Shown: in pieces, positions 23,400 to 34,680 of the stretch
Numbering within the stretch: position 1 is the stretch's first letter
Layout of the letters: each line of letters opens with the position of its first letter
Source: Epiperipatus broadwayi
Lineage: Eukaryota > Onychophora > Udeonychophora > Euonychophora > Peripatidae
DNA length: 64,000 bases
NCBI GenBank assembly: GCA_028023455.1
Contig: JAQFVV010000037.1
Location: 1,364,001-1,428,000 of the forward strand
Reading direction: 5' to 3'
Notes under the pieces: generated by a model
Told to the model about the DNA's origin: nothing
The model's input: the letters and a program-made list of their open reading frames with translations, nothing else
Database searches by the model: none
Made by a program: the position numbers and the translations under genes

Positions 23400-25999
23400 T
23401 AGATTACCCGTGGTATAAGTCTCACGATGACTAAGCTCTATATTAATTCCAATTATTGAAGATAGTTAAGATGAGGGAAACAGAAAAGACCAGTTGTATC
23501 TGAAAAAGCACTTAAGTTTCTGGTGAACCAACATTTTATCCTATAAGGTGATAAAAAGTGTTTTGTCTTGGATATTGTTTATCTATTATTCACAATTAAC
23601 CCTCATAAGTGAAAATCATTTTATTATTAATCGAGTGTGTTTTCCATTGCATTTTTTTGTCTCAAAATATATACCTTATTACTTGGGCAACTCACCTTTA
23701 GTAAGAAAATGTATACACATATTTTTAATTGTGTGTGTAAAAGTGTTAACTGGAATGCATTTAGTTTTCAATTGATAATTGCTTTCAGAAAATGTATTTT
23801 CAAAGGAAATTAATCCATTTAGTTGAAGAAAGTTATTTATTTAAACTGTAATTGAAATGGTTTTTTGTATGAGTTTATAGATATGCATTAAAGTTAAGTT
23901 TCACTGATCATTATTTAATAAAATATAGGTAGAAATAAAGCTATTGTTTACTTTAATAATAAAATGAACTCTAATTTGCAGGAATAATGAGCAGGGAAGA
24001 TTTATACTTCAACCTTTGTTCAAATTCTATGACTTATTTTTATATATATCCTACATATTCTATTCACACACACACCCCAATCATTTTAATTTATGAAATA
24101 ACAAAATAAGTTATGTTTGATAACAAAATGTTGTCTGGATCTCATGTAAATTTTTGCTTAAGCACATTTCTTTTTATAATTTAATTGTGAAAAAGGTTGC
24201 TTGTAATTTAACCCAATGATTGAAAAGCTCACTCTAGAATTAAAAATTCCTGTATTAACAATTATTAAAAAATAATGAAAATCATTTATAAGGCTATTTT
24301 CCCCAACCTATCACTTGGTTGCTCAAATGTTACAAGACTTTCAAAGCAACTGATTATATATTAAATTATTCTAATTTTTTGTAGTTTTAAATTTATATGA
24401 AAATTTTATTTTGTTGCCTTTGAAGAAGACTGTTGAATGTCAAAATTATCAACTATTGGAAATATAGAGTACTGTAATTGCATTGAGTTAAGTTCATAGA
24501 AGAAGGTATTCTGTTTATTTGTTTACATAAAAGAATGCTTAACACCTAGTAAAAGGTTGTTAATTAGTGCTTCAGTGTTAGAAGTAGGTAAAACTAATAT
24601 GCAAATTGAATGAACCACTGTACAAGATTTGGGAAATATTTCTAATTGCGTAAAAAGATTATAGTCAACATTCCTTATGCAGTGAAAAAAATTATAAATA
24701 ATGTAGACATTTCTTTTCATTTTATCATTAAAAATCACAGCCTGTAGTGTTAGAGTCTTTCCTACTTTATATCATATATGTCACATTGTATCAGTTTTTA
24801 TGTAAAGGCTCTCATTAGTTTTTGTTATTATTAATTGATGTATTAATTTTCTTTATTTATATGATAATGTATGTATATCCAAATTGTACTTAGTATTATT
24901 TTAAAATACACCAATATTTTTTTTTAATAATTCAAATTTTATGAATCTTAATGTTGTAAGGGGCTTATTAAAATTTATGATATCACTGTCTTAAATTGCT
25001 ACAATAAACTGCACTAATGATTTAGTTCTATCAACTTTGTTATTCCAATTGGTTTCAGACAGAGAACTTAGTATATATATATAATTAATGTCTTAATATA
25101 TATATATGTATACTGTGTATTTCAGTGAAAAAAATAATTAACTGTTTTTTTTCCAAACTGTCTATAAAGTGATTTCTGAATCAAGATGTATTATGTAGTG
25201 ACATAATATAACTATTCACCACAAAAAATTGTAAGGCATTAGCATGATTGGATCAGTTATACATGAAATGTGAACATGTTTCGTATCTTAACTCACAATG
25301 GAATAATGTGCTAACATTACACTTTGTTTTGAATTGGTTAAAACTGCTACTGAAGTGTTTGAAGTGATTCAAACTGTATCTGGTAGTGAAGCTTAAATTG
25401 CAAGTGGTTTACAATATTTTGTGATGGCAGGGAGAGCACTGAAGGCAGTTGCTAAAAGTATGAATCAAGCTGTCATATTTCATGTCATAACTCATGATCC
25501 GGACATACTCACACTTTAAAATATTTTTGTGAATTAGTCCACTATTGCTATATAACATATGTTGACTAGAGATAGTGCTGAAAATAGCTTAGAGAGAGAA
25601 CCAGTCTCATTTTCATTGGTGTACATTGTATCTACATAAATATATTAATTCTACAAATCTAAATATATTAAAAGTATATACAGTACTGTATAAAAAACAA
25701 AATATCATTGGATTTTAATTCTAAAAATAGATTTTAAATTGCAATTGAGGAACGTTAATAGAAAGTTATTCTAGCATTGGAATTAAAACTGCCTATTTAA
25801 AGGCATTAAAGTTTTAAAATGTTGAAGAACAAATATGATCAAGCATCAGAAGAAAGTAAACGTTATCAAAGATGAAACTGTTATTATGGAACTTCTTAAA
25901 TTAAAGTGGATAAGTTGTGAGGAAAAAATGATGGCAATGTAAAAGTTTTGTATTCTGGAAGTAGATATTTAAATCGAAAAACAAGAAATATATATATTA
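23400..25999. other. No gene recognised
   Basis: AT-rich sequence; the frames at 23548-23775 (plus) and 24523-24738 (minus) show no family motif. Confidence 0.5.
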
Positions 26000-26111
26000 T
26001 ATTTCATGTATAGGGTATATGAGCACAGACTTTCACACAATCCACCATTCTCCACTCTATCTCTTAACACTGATACACTTGAACACATATATGTTGAAAA
26101 GGTAAATAATC

Positions 26112-26155
26112 ACCAATATATGTATTTCATGCTAAACCAGCAATCATCAATTGGT
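26112..26155 (-). ncRNA. Hammerhead motif, S monomer 1
   Basis: Minus strand: ACCAA, UUGAUGA (first core C changed to U), stem II UGCU/AGCA, GAAA, stem III AUA-CA-UAU, A at the cleavage position, UUGGU. Stem I ACCAA/UUGGU is perfect. Confidence 0.65.
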
Positions 26156-26353
26156 CTAGATAATCATCTCTACACATATATGCAATAAGTACTCAGATAT
26201 ATATTAAGATAGCCAATCTTCATACTTTAATGGACTGGCTTCAATCCACTCCAATTCTTTAACTGTCCACCCAATTGAAAATCTGATAATGGACCACTCT
26301 ATCTCTTAACACTGATACACTTGAACACATATATGTTGAAAAGGTAAACAATC

Positions 26354-26397
26354 ACCAATATATGTATTTCATGCTAAACCAGCAATCATCAATTGGT
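26354..26397 (-). ncRNA. Hammerhead motif, S monomer 2
   Basis: Same fold and same core C-to-U change as monomer 1, exactly 242 nt away in direct orientation. If both cut, a 242-nt monomer would be released. The shared C-to-U change predicts weak or absent cleavage in this particular pair. Confidence 0.65.
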
Positions 26398-26704
26398 CTA
26401 GATTGTCATCTCTACACATATATGCAATAAGTACTCAGATATATATTAAGATAGCCAATCTTCATACTGTAATGGACAGGCTTCAATCCACTCCAATTCT
26501 TCAACTGTCCACCCAATTGAAAATCTGATAATGGAACAATTTTTGTCACACCCATGTTGATCTAAAGAATCTCAGGCCTCTGAGTGGATGGACAGTTGAA
26601 GAGTTGGAGTGTGGATTGAAACCTGTCCCTTAAAATATGAAGATTGGCTATCTTAATAAATATCTGAGCATTTATTACATATATGGGTAGAGATGATAAT
26701 CTGG

Positions 26705-26747
26705 ACCAACTAATGATTGCTGGTTTAGCATGAAAACATATATTGGT
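26705..26747 (+). ncRNA. Hammerhead motif, S copy 3 (decayed)
   Basis: ACCAA then CUAAUGA (core G changed to A), UGCU/AGCA stem II, and GAAA with one base missing from stem III; UUGGU closes stem I. Likely inactive. Confidence 0.55.
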
Positions 26748-26870
26748 GATTATTTATCTTTTCAACATATATGTATTCAAGTGTACCAGTGTTATGAGAT
26801 AGAGTGGAGAGTGGTGGGTCATGTGAAAGTCTGTGCTCATATACCCTATGCATTACATATTTGATACAGG

Positions 26871-27520
26871 TATATAATAAGTCTGTATTTCAATTGTATT
26901 ATATTTCAGTAAATGATAGATTTGATATTTAACCTAAAAGCATAATCAAGTATGCTTTTTGGTTACAATAAAAATTATAATGAATATAAAAGAAAACAAA
27001 GAAATTGAAAGTCTTTGAATAGTAAAATAAAAATAATTATAAAATAATAGTGGAAAATTGTAATATTTCAGTGTAAAAAAAAAGAAGATAAAATTGTAGG
27101 ATATTGGTTGAAGATAAAAAATCCCTAGTTTAAAAATCACAATTCAATTATTTATGCAAGAAAAGTGTCAAGTGATAAAGAGAAGTTTTTATGTTAGATA
27201 GCTTTGATTCGAAATAACTATAGAAAATGTGTTTGTGTGTGTGTGCTTAATTCAGAACTAATTTAAATTTGAAATACAATTTAGTAATGCTTGAATTAAG
27301 ATTATCTTTTTAAAAGAATAAATACTGAGGCAAAAACCAATTCGTTGATCAAGTTAATTAAAAAATGATATTAGAGATAATGTTCTTAGTAGACTAAAAT
27401 ATAATGCTATTTTCTTACTTCAGCTCTATCTATTGCTAGCTTTTAAATAAAAGAATCAAATATTATGTTGGTATCATAACTGGCTATTAGCTAGTAAAAT
27501 AAATTCAGATTTTATATATA
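26871..27520. other. No gene recognised
   Basis: AT-rich sequence with a short (GT)n run near 27229-27244. Confidence 0.5.
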
Positions 27521-27522
27521 TA

Positions 27523-27592
27523 TCAATGCGTTGACTGGGAAGCGAACCCGGGCCAGCTGCTTGGAAGGCAGCTACGCTTGACAATTCAGATA
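27523..27592 (-). repeat. tRNA-like repeat, family T (internally deleted)
   Basis: Keeps gcgaacccgg (B-box side) and the cagctgcttggaaggcagct hairpin, and ends in cgcttgacaatt, but the A-box region is lost. Confidence 0.5.
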
Positions 27593-29620
27593 AAAATTGT
27601 TGAATTATTTAGGAAAATTCTCAAAAAAAACCCGACTTATTATAAATAGTAAGAGCAAAGGAGTGAAAAGGATAAGTTGAAAAGAGATTTAATCAAGTAG
27701 AAGCATTGAAATGGATAAGTGAAAAAATTATTTATTGTGGCTGTATATGTAGAGGCAAAATAATAGGGAAAGTATGCTGGAAAGATTATAGACATCCTGA
27801 GGAGAAGTAAAATAATAAGCTTGATGATAGTCTTAAGGAAGAAAATAACTTACGACTTTTTAACAAGTAAAATAAGGACAGAACATTTTGGAGAAGCTCA
27901 CCTGGTCAAATTATGAGGGCTTGTCATTTTTAGATAATTAATGATGATGTATAAAATTAGTTAATAGAATACAATAGCGCAATTTTCCTATATATAATAC
28001 AATTATCTTATTAATTAAGTTTAGAGAACTCCAAATGCAAGTGATATTAAATATCATATTCACCAAAAAAATTTCCAGAAGAGAGAGAACATAAATTATT
28101 TTGTATGGAAACTTCTTTTTAGCCTCCACTACTTAAGAATTTTTACTTGCAATAATAATAATAATAATATCTTAAGTTCATGGCAATGAATTAGATTCAA
28201 ACTTGAACCAATAAAACAGAATTGTTTTTCCAGATTTGAATCAGGCTTAGGATTTTTCTGGAAGCCATCATAAACAACAATTAGCCATTCTCTATTGTCA
28301 ATAATTGGTTTTCTAGTGATTGTTAAATAAAGTATAAAACAGAATAGAAAAATAATCCTCACCCTTTGGCAATTGACAAAACTAATGAATTATGTTCAAA
28401 ATTTTATGGTGAGCTTTTGAAAAGATTTTTGCCTTACAATAGATTATTTAAAGATGTTTTATCATGTAAAAATTAATTGTATTAAATTTTAATTCAGATA
28501 AAATAAAAAAGGTTTTAAATCATTCAATATCTGTAAGAGTACAGTTAAGCTGTGATATATACTGTATCATTGCATTATACACTACTTCATTTTTACCTAT
28601 CTTGAAAATAATATAAATAGATAAAAAATATAAACTTGATCAATTTTATGATACAATAGCAGCTAGTTTTCATCTCAGAGCACTATATGTGATCACAGTC
28701 CTTAATAACATTTGTTCATATTAAAGTGAAAGCACATATTTTATTCATTATTTAGATGTGGTACAGTATTTATGTAATTACAAAATTTAATAAAATTTAT
28801 AAACTGTCTTTTTTAAGTGACAAATGAAAGTTAAGATAACTATAAAACATTCTTACTATTGCTTCAGCAAGATTAAAGTTTGAAGAATATAACCTAGAAT
28901 CTGAAATGGCTAATCACAAGACGGGATAACTGTATAAATTCTGAAGTTAATGCAGACTTTAAAATGTCAAAACAACTAGAAAGGCTATTATCTACTGATA
29001 ATGATATACTGCTATAAATATATGGGGAGAAGGGGGTATTAAAAAAAAGGAATATAATCCAAATTGTGTTTAATTGTGATGAAACTCCAATACTTCACTA
29101 TTCTTTTTTTTTTTAAATAAATAGATATGGTACAGTAAGTTTTTTATTTTTTGAATGCTTGAAGGCACAAAGAGTAAAAATATATGTGCTCCCTCAATTT
29201 ATTAGTAAAAACTACATTATTATTTTTTAATTTTGTTTACATTAAAAAAGTGTCTGTGTTATCTATATATGTACATGTTGAAATTTATTATATACTTGTA
29301 ATACATATTTTGTTGTAATCTATGTTTATTTACAAAATATGAGATATCATGATATACAATGTATGTGAGGGAAACTTGGAACAAAATGTAGCAAATATTG
29401 CATATATTATTATTAGGGTTACAGTTACATTGTGGCCCAAGATGCTATTGTGCTGCACATCTATCAGGCAGAATAAAATTCATAAGATTTTAAAGACTAT
29501 TGAATTTAGTTTTGGAGGGGCAAACTTAATATTAAATTTAAATTTTGGTGGCAAATAAAAAATATATACCACGAATGATTTTATGAACTTCCAAGCAACA
29601 AATTTTTCAATTAATTGTTT
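27593..29620. other. No gene recognised
   Basis: AT-rich sequence. Minus-strand frames at 27938-28129 and 28129-28362 abut but have no recognisable motif. An (AAT)n run lies near 28152-28169. Confidence 0.5.
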
Positions 29621-29625
29621 TCTTG

Positions 29626-29750
29626 CCTTATGTAGAGTGATGTGAGAGTAGAGTAGTGGATTTTGGAGTTCAAAGTCTATGGTTCATGGCCCCAGCTCTA
29701 AAACATTCAGTGCTCAAACTTTTTATGAGTTCACGAATAAATGACTTGAT
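29626..29750 (+). repeat. Probable SINE, copy 1 of a two-copy family
   Basis: tgccttatgtag starts a tRNA-like head (agagtagagtagtgg, ggttcatggcccc) followed by gtgctcaaactttttatga and an aataaa-containing tail. The same start and tail occur at 63110-63235, which defines a dispersed repeat with RNA polymerase III-like boxes. Confidence 0.5.
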
Positions 29751-30034
29751 TATTTTTTTAAAAATAAACTAGCATAGACAAATTATATTGTTATAAAAAA
29801 TAATTAAACTAAGATATCTTTTAAATATAGATGTAATTTATTAAATTTTAATGAAATGGGATTTTAAATGATAATATTTGTGGTTTACCTCTTTGTGGAA
29901 GTAAAATGCAGTACTGCTCTGAATGTATTAGTCTGGAAGGAGGGATAAGTTTTTTGTTACATTTTGTAAAGAATCTTAAAGTTTATGATTGAATACATAA
30001 ACAATTGAAAATAATCTTTTTAGTATTATTCTTT

Positions 30035-30205
30035 AGCATGAAATATGTATATTGGTGATTATTTATCTTTTCAACATGTGTGTGATCAGGTGGGTCAGCA
30101 ATATGAGATGGCACTGAGAGTGGTGGGTCGTGTGAAAGTCTGAGTTTGAACCCCGCATATATTACATATATAAATGCAGGTTTAAGCCTGTACAATGTAT
30201 TAACT
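30035..30205 (+). mobile_element. S-family copy, 5'-truncated, with 11-bp TSD
   Basis: An exact tattattcttt occurs at 30024-30034 and 30206-30216. The insert begins agcatgaaatatgtatattg, that is, inside the ribozyme (3' strand of stem II). It continues through ttgaaccccgcatat and ends with a gcaggtttaagcctgt hairpin. The truncated 5' end and TSD indicate retrotransposition. tgagtttgaaccccg resembles a B-box, but no good A-box was found. Confidence 0.7.
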
Positions 30206-30283
30206 TATTATTCTTTTTGTATTCATATTTAGTAAAAACTGAACTTCTAATCCTTTTTTAGTAATAAATAATATTACTTCTTA

Positions 30284-30388
30284 AGCGTTGTTAGCCGAGA
30301 CATCAGCGCAGCTGCCTTGCAAGCAAGCAAGCAGTTAGTTGCAGACTGTTGTTGCGGGGAGGCGCGCTGATGCTATGACATATGAAAA
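30284..30388 (+). repeat. tRNA-like repeat, family T, with A-rich tail
   Basis: gcgttgttagccgagacatcagc (A-box side), a ctgccttgcaagcaagcaagcag hairpin widened by a (CAAG)n expansion, a degenerate B-box region (gttgcggggaggcgc), then gctgatgctatgacatatg and ten A residues. It is the only T copy on the plus strand. The 3' A-run suggests retroposition. Confidence 0.55.
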
Positions 30389-30574
30389 AAAAAAGAATAT
30401 TACTTAATATTTAATTAGTGTAAACAAAAGGAAATTGACCAGAATTTGCAAATGATTTTAATTTGTCTGTTTTTGTTTAAGTGAATTTGAATTAAAATAA
30501 AATGTAAATAAATAAGCCAAGTAAAAACTGTTAAAAGAATGGAACAGTTTAATTATAATAAAAAGTGAATAATG

Positions 30575-31228
30575 TGTAGTGTTTGTAAAAATGGCAGACG
30601 TTGTGCACTCCAGAAAAACTAGAATTTGTTCGAGTGGTTGTGGTAGATCGCGCGCTGATAACGGAGGAAGTTAAGTAACATAATGGCAGACGATAATTCC
30701 AAGAGATATTTGCTTATTGCAAATATTTCTGGATAAAAGACGTTACCTGATTGGATAAGGATTAATTGCTACGGTTATCAGCAAGCAATAAAAGACAGTG
30801 TAACAACTATGCAGGGGAAGGCAGTTATTAGCAGCCATGTTGGGAGAACATCGAGCAGTGTAACAGAGAGCAGTGTAATAGAGAGAGCATCGAGCAGTGT
30901 AACAGAGAGCAGTGTAATAGAGAGAGCAGTCACGCAGTAGCAAGTTGCAGACCATGCGTTTGGAGAGCATCCGCTTGCGTACCATTCATTGGAGAGCAGT
31001 CGGTGCAGACCATTCGTGGGAGAGCATCCGTGGCTCAGCTTCGTTGCAGACCAATTCATTGGAGAGCTTTGTTACAGACCAATTTGTTTGGAGAGCTTCA
31101 TGGCAGACCAATTCGTTGGAGAGCTTCATTGGGAAAGAACAGCGTGGAAATTGTATAACGTTATTTGCTGACCGCACAGTATGACTTGCAGTTATAACCT
31201 TGGCACAGTCGTAAGTGCGGATATTACA
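30575..31228 (+). repeat. 5' LTR, 654 bp
   Basis: TG...CA-type ends. It is 69 bp longer than the 3' LTR, mainly because a block built from gagcagtgtaa and gagagagca units near 30850-30930 is amplified. The flanking sequence shared with the 3' LTR is roughly 85-90 % identical, so insertion is not very recent. Confidence 0.85.
30949..31130. repeat. About 30-bp minisatellite inside the LTR
   Basis: Six to seven variants of gcagaccaattcattggagagc plus a short linker (agcttcgtt or agcatccgt). The same array occurs in the 3' LTR at about 31826-32010, so it predates this insertion. Confidence 0.75.
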
Positions 31229-31229
31229 A

Positions 31230-31241
31230 TGGCGCAGTCGC
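31230..31241 (+). promoter_or_regulatory. Primer-binding-site candidate
   Basis: tggcgcagtcgc begins one base after the 5' LTR, starting with the TGG expected to pair with a tRNA 3' CCA end. The cognate tRNA is not identified. Confidence 0.55.
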
Positions 31242-31505
31242 ATTTGGAACCTGGGAGTAGCAAATACGTTGAACTATAAGTTTAGCCATAGACGGAGAAA
31301 CCGGGCGAAAATGACAATCCCAATTAGTAACGTTAACATCGGTGAAAGTTTGGAAATAAAACGTTTGTGCAATTAACATCGGAAGCTAACGTAATTGGAA
31401 AAAAAAAAAAGTTTCAGCAGCTGTTAAATTGCATATTTCTGAGTGAAATAACAGGAAAGTAGCGAGAGAAAAACAACACCAAGGAATAGCAACAAGGGTG
31501 TTTCT

Positions 31506-31521
31506 GGAGTGGAGGGAGGAG
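31506..31521 (+). promoter_or_regulatory. Polypurine tract
   Basis: ggagtggagggaggag directly abuts the 3' LTR, as expected for the plus-strand primer of reverse transcription. Confidence 0.7.
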
Positions 31522-32106
31522 TGTAGTGTTTGTAAAAATGGTAGACATTTTTGTGCACTCCAGAAAAACTAGAATTTATTCGTAAGGCTGTTTTTAGATC
31601 GCGCTCTGATAGCTGAGGAATTTAATTAGTGCATTGACATGATGGCGATCGACAATTCCTAGAAATATTTGCTGATTACAAATATTTCTGGATAAGAGAC
31701 GTTACTCTGTTGGTCAGTGCATTGATTGATTGTTGCAGTTGTCAGAGAGCAATAGGAATACTGGGTAATAACTAAGCAGTGTAACATCGGGAGTAGTAGA
31801 GAGCAATCACGCAGTAGCAAGTTGCAGACCATGCGTTTGGAGAGCATCCGTTTGCAGACCATTCATTGGAGAGCAGTCGATGCAGACCATTCCTTGGAGA
31901 GCATCCGTGGCTGAGCTTCGTTGCAGACCAATTCATTGGAGAGCTTCGTTGCAGACCAATTCGTTTGGAGAGCTTCATGGCAGACCAATGCGTTTGGAGA
32001 GCTTCGTTGGAAAAGAACAGTGTGGGAATTGTATAACATTATTTGCTGACCGCACAGTATGACTTGCAGTTTTAACCTTGGCACAGTCGTAAGTGCGGAT
32101 ATTACA
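31522..32106 (+). repeat. 3' LTR, 585 bp
   Basis: Starts tgtagtg after the purine tract and ends attaca before the taatg TSD copy. Contains the same minisatellite as the 5' LTR but lacks its amplified block. Confidence 0.85.
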
Positions 32107-32111
32107 TAATG

Positions 32112-32582
32112 TAAACAACATTTTTAATGTAAAGGGTGTCTACATGTAAAGTTAAGGAAATATAGCTTTTTTACAATACAGTAAATCTATATATTGTAAA
32201 AGATATAATAAATAAATAAAATGGCATTACTGGGAGGTTATTTTCTAAGGTTGAATGCATTAGTACAATTATTATCTACATTCAGTGGAAGTGAAACATA
32301 ACAATAGGTATATGAAATATTAGGATTATGAAGTAAATTCATTATCGGAGCTGAAAAGAAAAGGCTTAAAAATTATTGATAAAAGTTGGGAGGAAAAAAA
32401 ATGTAGAATAGAAGATTATTAGCAGTAGAAATAATAGTATAAATTAAATGGTAGATCCAATAATTATTTTGGCAGATGATAGATTGATAAAATAATTACA
32501 ATATGCTTTTAAACCTTAAACATAAAAACTCAAAATTCTAATTCTAATTATTATAAAACAAATATAATTGTCATGTTTTAGT
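32112..32582. other. No gene recognised
   Basis: AT-rich spacer between the LTR element and the hAT pseudogene. Confidence 0.5.
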
Positions 32583-34556
32583 TCATTCATTTATGAACTT
32601 ATTCAATTTAGTCAAGTCTGGTTTATACTTAGTCATCTTAAGAAGAATACAAGCATCTGAATTTTCAGTAGTTAAGCTGCTGCTGATCTTACTTAAAATA
32701 AATTTTATATGAAAATATTTGCTCACATTTATAAGTAGAACCAAATGAAAACAAAATGTCAAAGCTAATTTTTTCAAAGATGAAAACTTCGTAGGAAGTG
32801 ATGTCCAACATGTTGATATCATGAAAAGATGATTATCTTCTGTTTTTTCTAAATCTTTCCACAGAATTTATTCATCCACAGTCTTGAACTTTTAAAATCA
32901 ATCATTTTTTAAATTGTCAATTTTAAGATATTCAGAATACTGCAAATCTAAAATATTTTCTTCTATTTCCTTGGGCTTTGTTATAAATATAAACATTTCG
33001 TTGTGCTTCTTAAAATTTTGAAATAGCTTTTCATCAATATTTTCTGTCTCATGTTGACTTTTTAATAAGGGAAAGAAAAGAAAAATTTTAGTTTTTATGT
33101 CAGTTTCCAATAATATTAATTTCAAAGAAAAACTTCCATTCCTTATACCTTTTCAAAATTGTGTGGTTATTTCCTTGGAATAATATATTGAAATTATTAT
33201 AATGGTTCATAAGAACAAATCTTAAGGTCCATTGTTTATCATTAAGTTCGAGATCGTTTTCACTGATTTCGTAAAGAAATATTTGTATATCTTCAAAACA
33301 CTACAAATCTATTAAGAACTTTGCCTCGACTTAACTATCGTATTTCATAATATAACAGCAAATCTCCATATTTTGATTCATTTTCCTCCAAAAAAGCTTT
33401 TAAGCACCTGTGTGTTATCATGCTTATGATCTTAACAAACTTTTCCATACATCCTTAAGTTATTGTAAAGATGCCTTTGCAAATAAATTTTTTTCATATA
33501 TGAAACAATGGAATGATAAAAGTGGGCAGCCAAGTTCATTTTCCATTAGTTTCACAAATCCAATATTTTTTCTTCTCATAGTTGGATCACTGTCAGTTGT
33601 TATGGAAAACAATTTACTTTTTAAATACAATATTTGCCATTTTTGAAATTGCTAAACCTTTATATTTGACGGAAAATGTCAGTGCCTTTGGTCATGTCAT
33701 TCATTGAAGTAAGAACACATAGTTCTTCATTGATATTCGAACTATTTATTGAAGCAAATTAATAATAATAGCCAGCCTACCCATTCTATTTACATCAATA
33801 CTTTCATCAAGTTAAATGCTAATTATGTCACTAGATAACAAACCATTTTCGACCTGTTCATCAATATTTTTGGCCATATCATTATTGTGACACTGAACTA
33901 TTCTAACTGACAATGGTGTTTCTTTAATTCTCTCAATCATTTGTTGTTTATTTGTGAAGTCATTAAATAAGTGTCTGGAACAATTTATGAATGCGTTTTT
34001 TAAAAATTTGCCATCTGTAAATGGTTTTTTTTGTTGGTATCAATGCTAAGAGCTGCAACAAAGCTGGCAGATGGAGCATGATTGTGGGAGTCATACTATT
34101 TACCACTTTCTTAAACACTTTATCAATACTATTTATTTATTTCAAAACTAATAGTTACCACTGTCCTGCAGTCATCATCTGAGCTCTTTACAATCCTATT
34201 TCTAAAATAAAGTGTTTAAGAAAGTGGTAAATGGTATGATATGTTAAAGTAGAAATCAATACATAGGAAAAGGAAGAAGAAAATTATATTACTTCTGTAT
34301 GATTGTGGCTGGTAATAAAACTCTTTAACAGTTTTGTTTTCCAAAATTTAATACATGTTTAGCAATCAGATTTTTCTTCATTTTCACTTACATCTTTATA
34401 TTTTGGAAAAAAGTGTCACTCATTATTGTAAGTCCTGGTGGTAATTATATGTGTACATAAAGTACATATCAATTTGTCACCATTTTCAATACATCTATAC
34501 TTTTCAAAGTTCACACATCTTGAAATAATCTCTTTTTTGCTTTTTGCTTGTCCCAT
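32583..34556 (-). pseudogene. hAT transposase pseudogene (GTF2IRD2/ZBED5-like)
   Basis: On the minus strand a start at 34556 gives MGQAKSKKE and, further on, CTLC, resembling the N-terminal BED-type finger. At about 34060-33730 comes FVAALSIDTNKK, then PFTDGKFLKNAFINC, then SVRIVQCHNNDMAKNIDEQ and the catalytic-region block LDESIDVNRMGRLAI, with the DEST/DESxD acidic motif of this family. Frames 33125-32898 and 32822-32583 give FPLLKSQHETENIDEKLF and the C-terminal dimerisation part (SSLKKLALTF, SLTTENSDACILL, KPDLTKLN). Many stops and frameshifts separate the blocks, and a hairpin element sits between the N-terminal and catalytic parts. Not functional; an old domain-ordered copy. Confidence 0.8.
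34090..34242. mobile_element. 153-bp inverted-repeat element inside the hAT pseudogene
   Basis: The left arm 34090-34122 and right arm 34210-34242 match at 31 of 33 positions in inverted orientation (ctttcttaaacactttat core). It lies where the transposase frame is interrupted, so it is probably a later insertion, although a TSD was not found. Confidence 0.6.
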
Positions 34557-34680
34557 AATAATTTTTTTTAATAATTAATAATAATTATTTCACTTAACTA
34601 TTCGCATGTTACTGCATAAGTGCTACAAATTCATCTATACTCCTTCAACACTTTAAGCAAATAACTTTATTTATATATTT

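Larger units (their letters stand above)
26000..26870. mobile_element. S-family cluster: two tandem monomers plus one inverted
   Basis: Monomer 1 (from about 26005) and monomer 2 (to about 26545) are in direct tandem with a 242-bp period; ccactctatctcttaacac occurs at 26052 and 26294. A third copy (about 26546-26860) is inverted, so the ends tatagggtatatgagcacag and ctgtgctcatataccctat form a long palindrome. Each monomer carries a hammerhead motif (minus strand in monomers 1 and 2, plus strand in copy 3). A short frame at 26006-26188 is part of this repeat and not a gene. Direct tandem ribozymes one monomer apart are the hallmark of retrozyme-like RNAs. Confidence 0.8.
30575..32106 (+). mobile_element. 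Miniature LTR retrotransposon (TRIM-like), 1,532 bp
   Basis: Two direct terminal repeats (30575-31228 and 31522-32106), both starting tgtagtg and ending attaca, flank a 293-bp interior. A 5-bp TSD, taatg, lies at 30570-30574 and 32107-32111. One base after the first LTR is a primer-binding-site candidate (tggcgcagtcgc). Immediately before the second LTR is a purine tract (ggagtggagggaggag). The interior has no gag or pol, so the element depends on another LTR element for movement. Orientation plus follows from PBS and PPT. Short frames in either strand of the LTRs are products of the internal minisatellite and not genes. Confidence 0.88.

Noticed and set aside
26006-26188. 60-codon frame in the S cluster
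   Set aside because: It crosses the ribozyme and repeat body, is not kept in the other S copies, and has no motif.
30743-31243. Several overlapping 60-93-codon frames on both strands
   Set aside because: They are readings of the LTR minisatellite and its flanks; the same frames are broken in the other LTR and have no domain.
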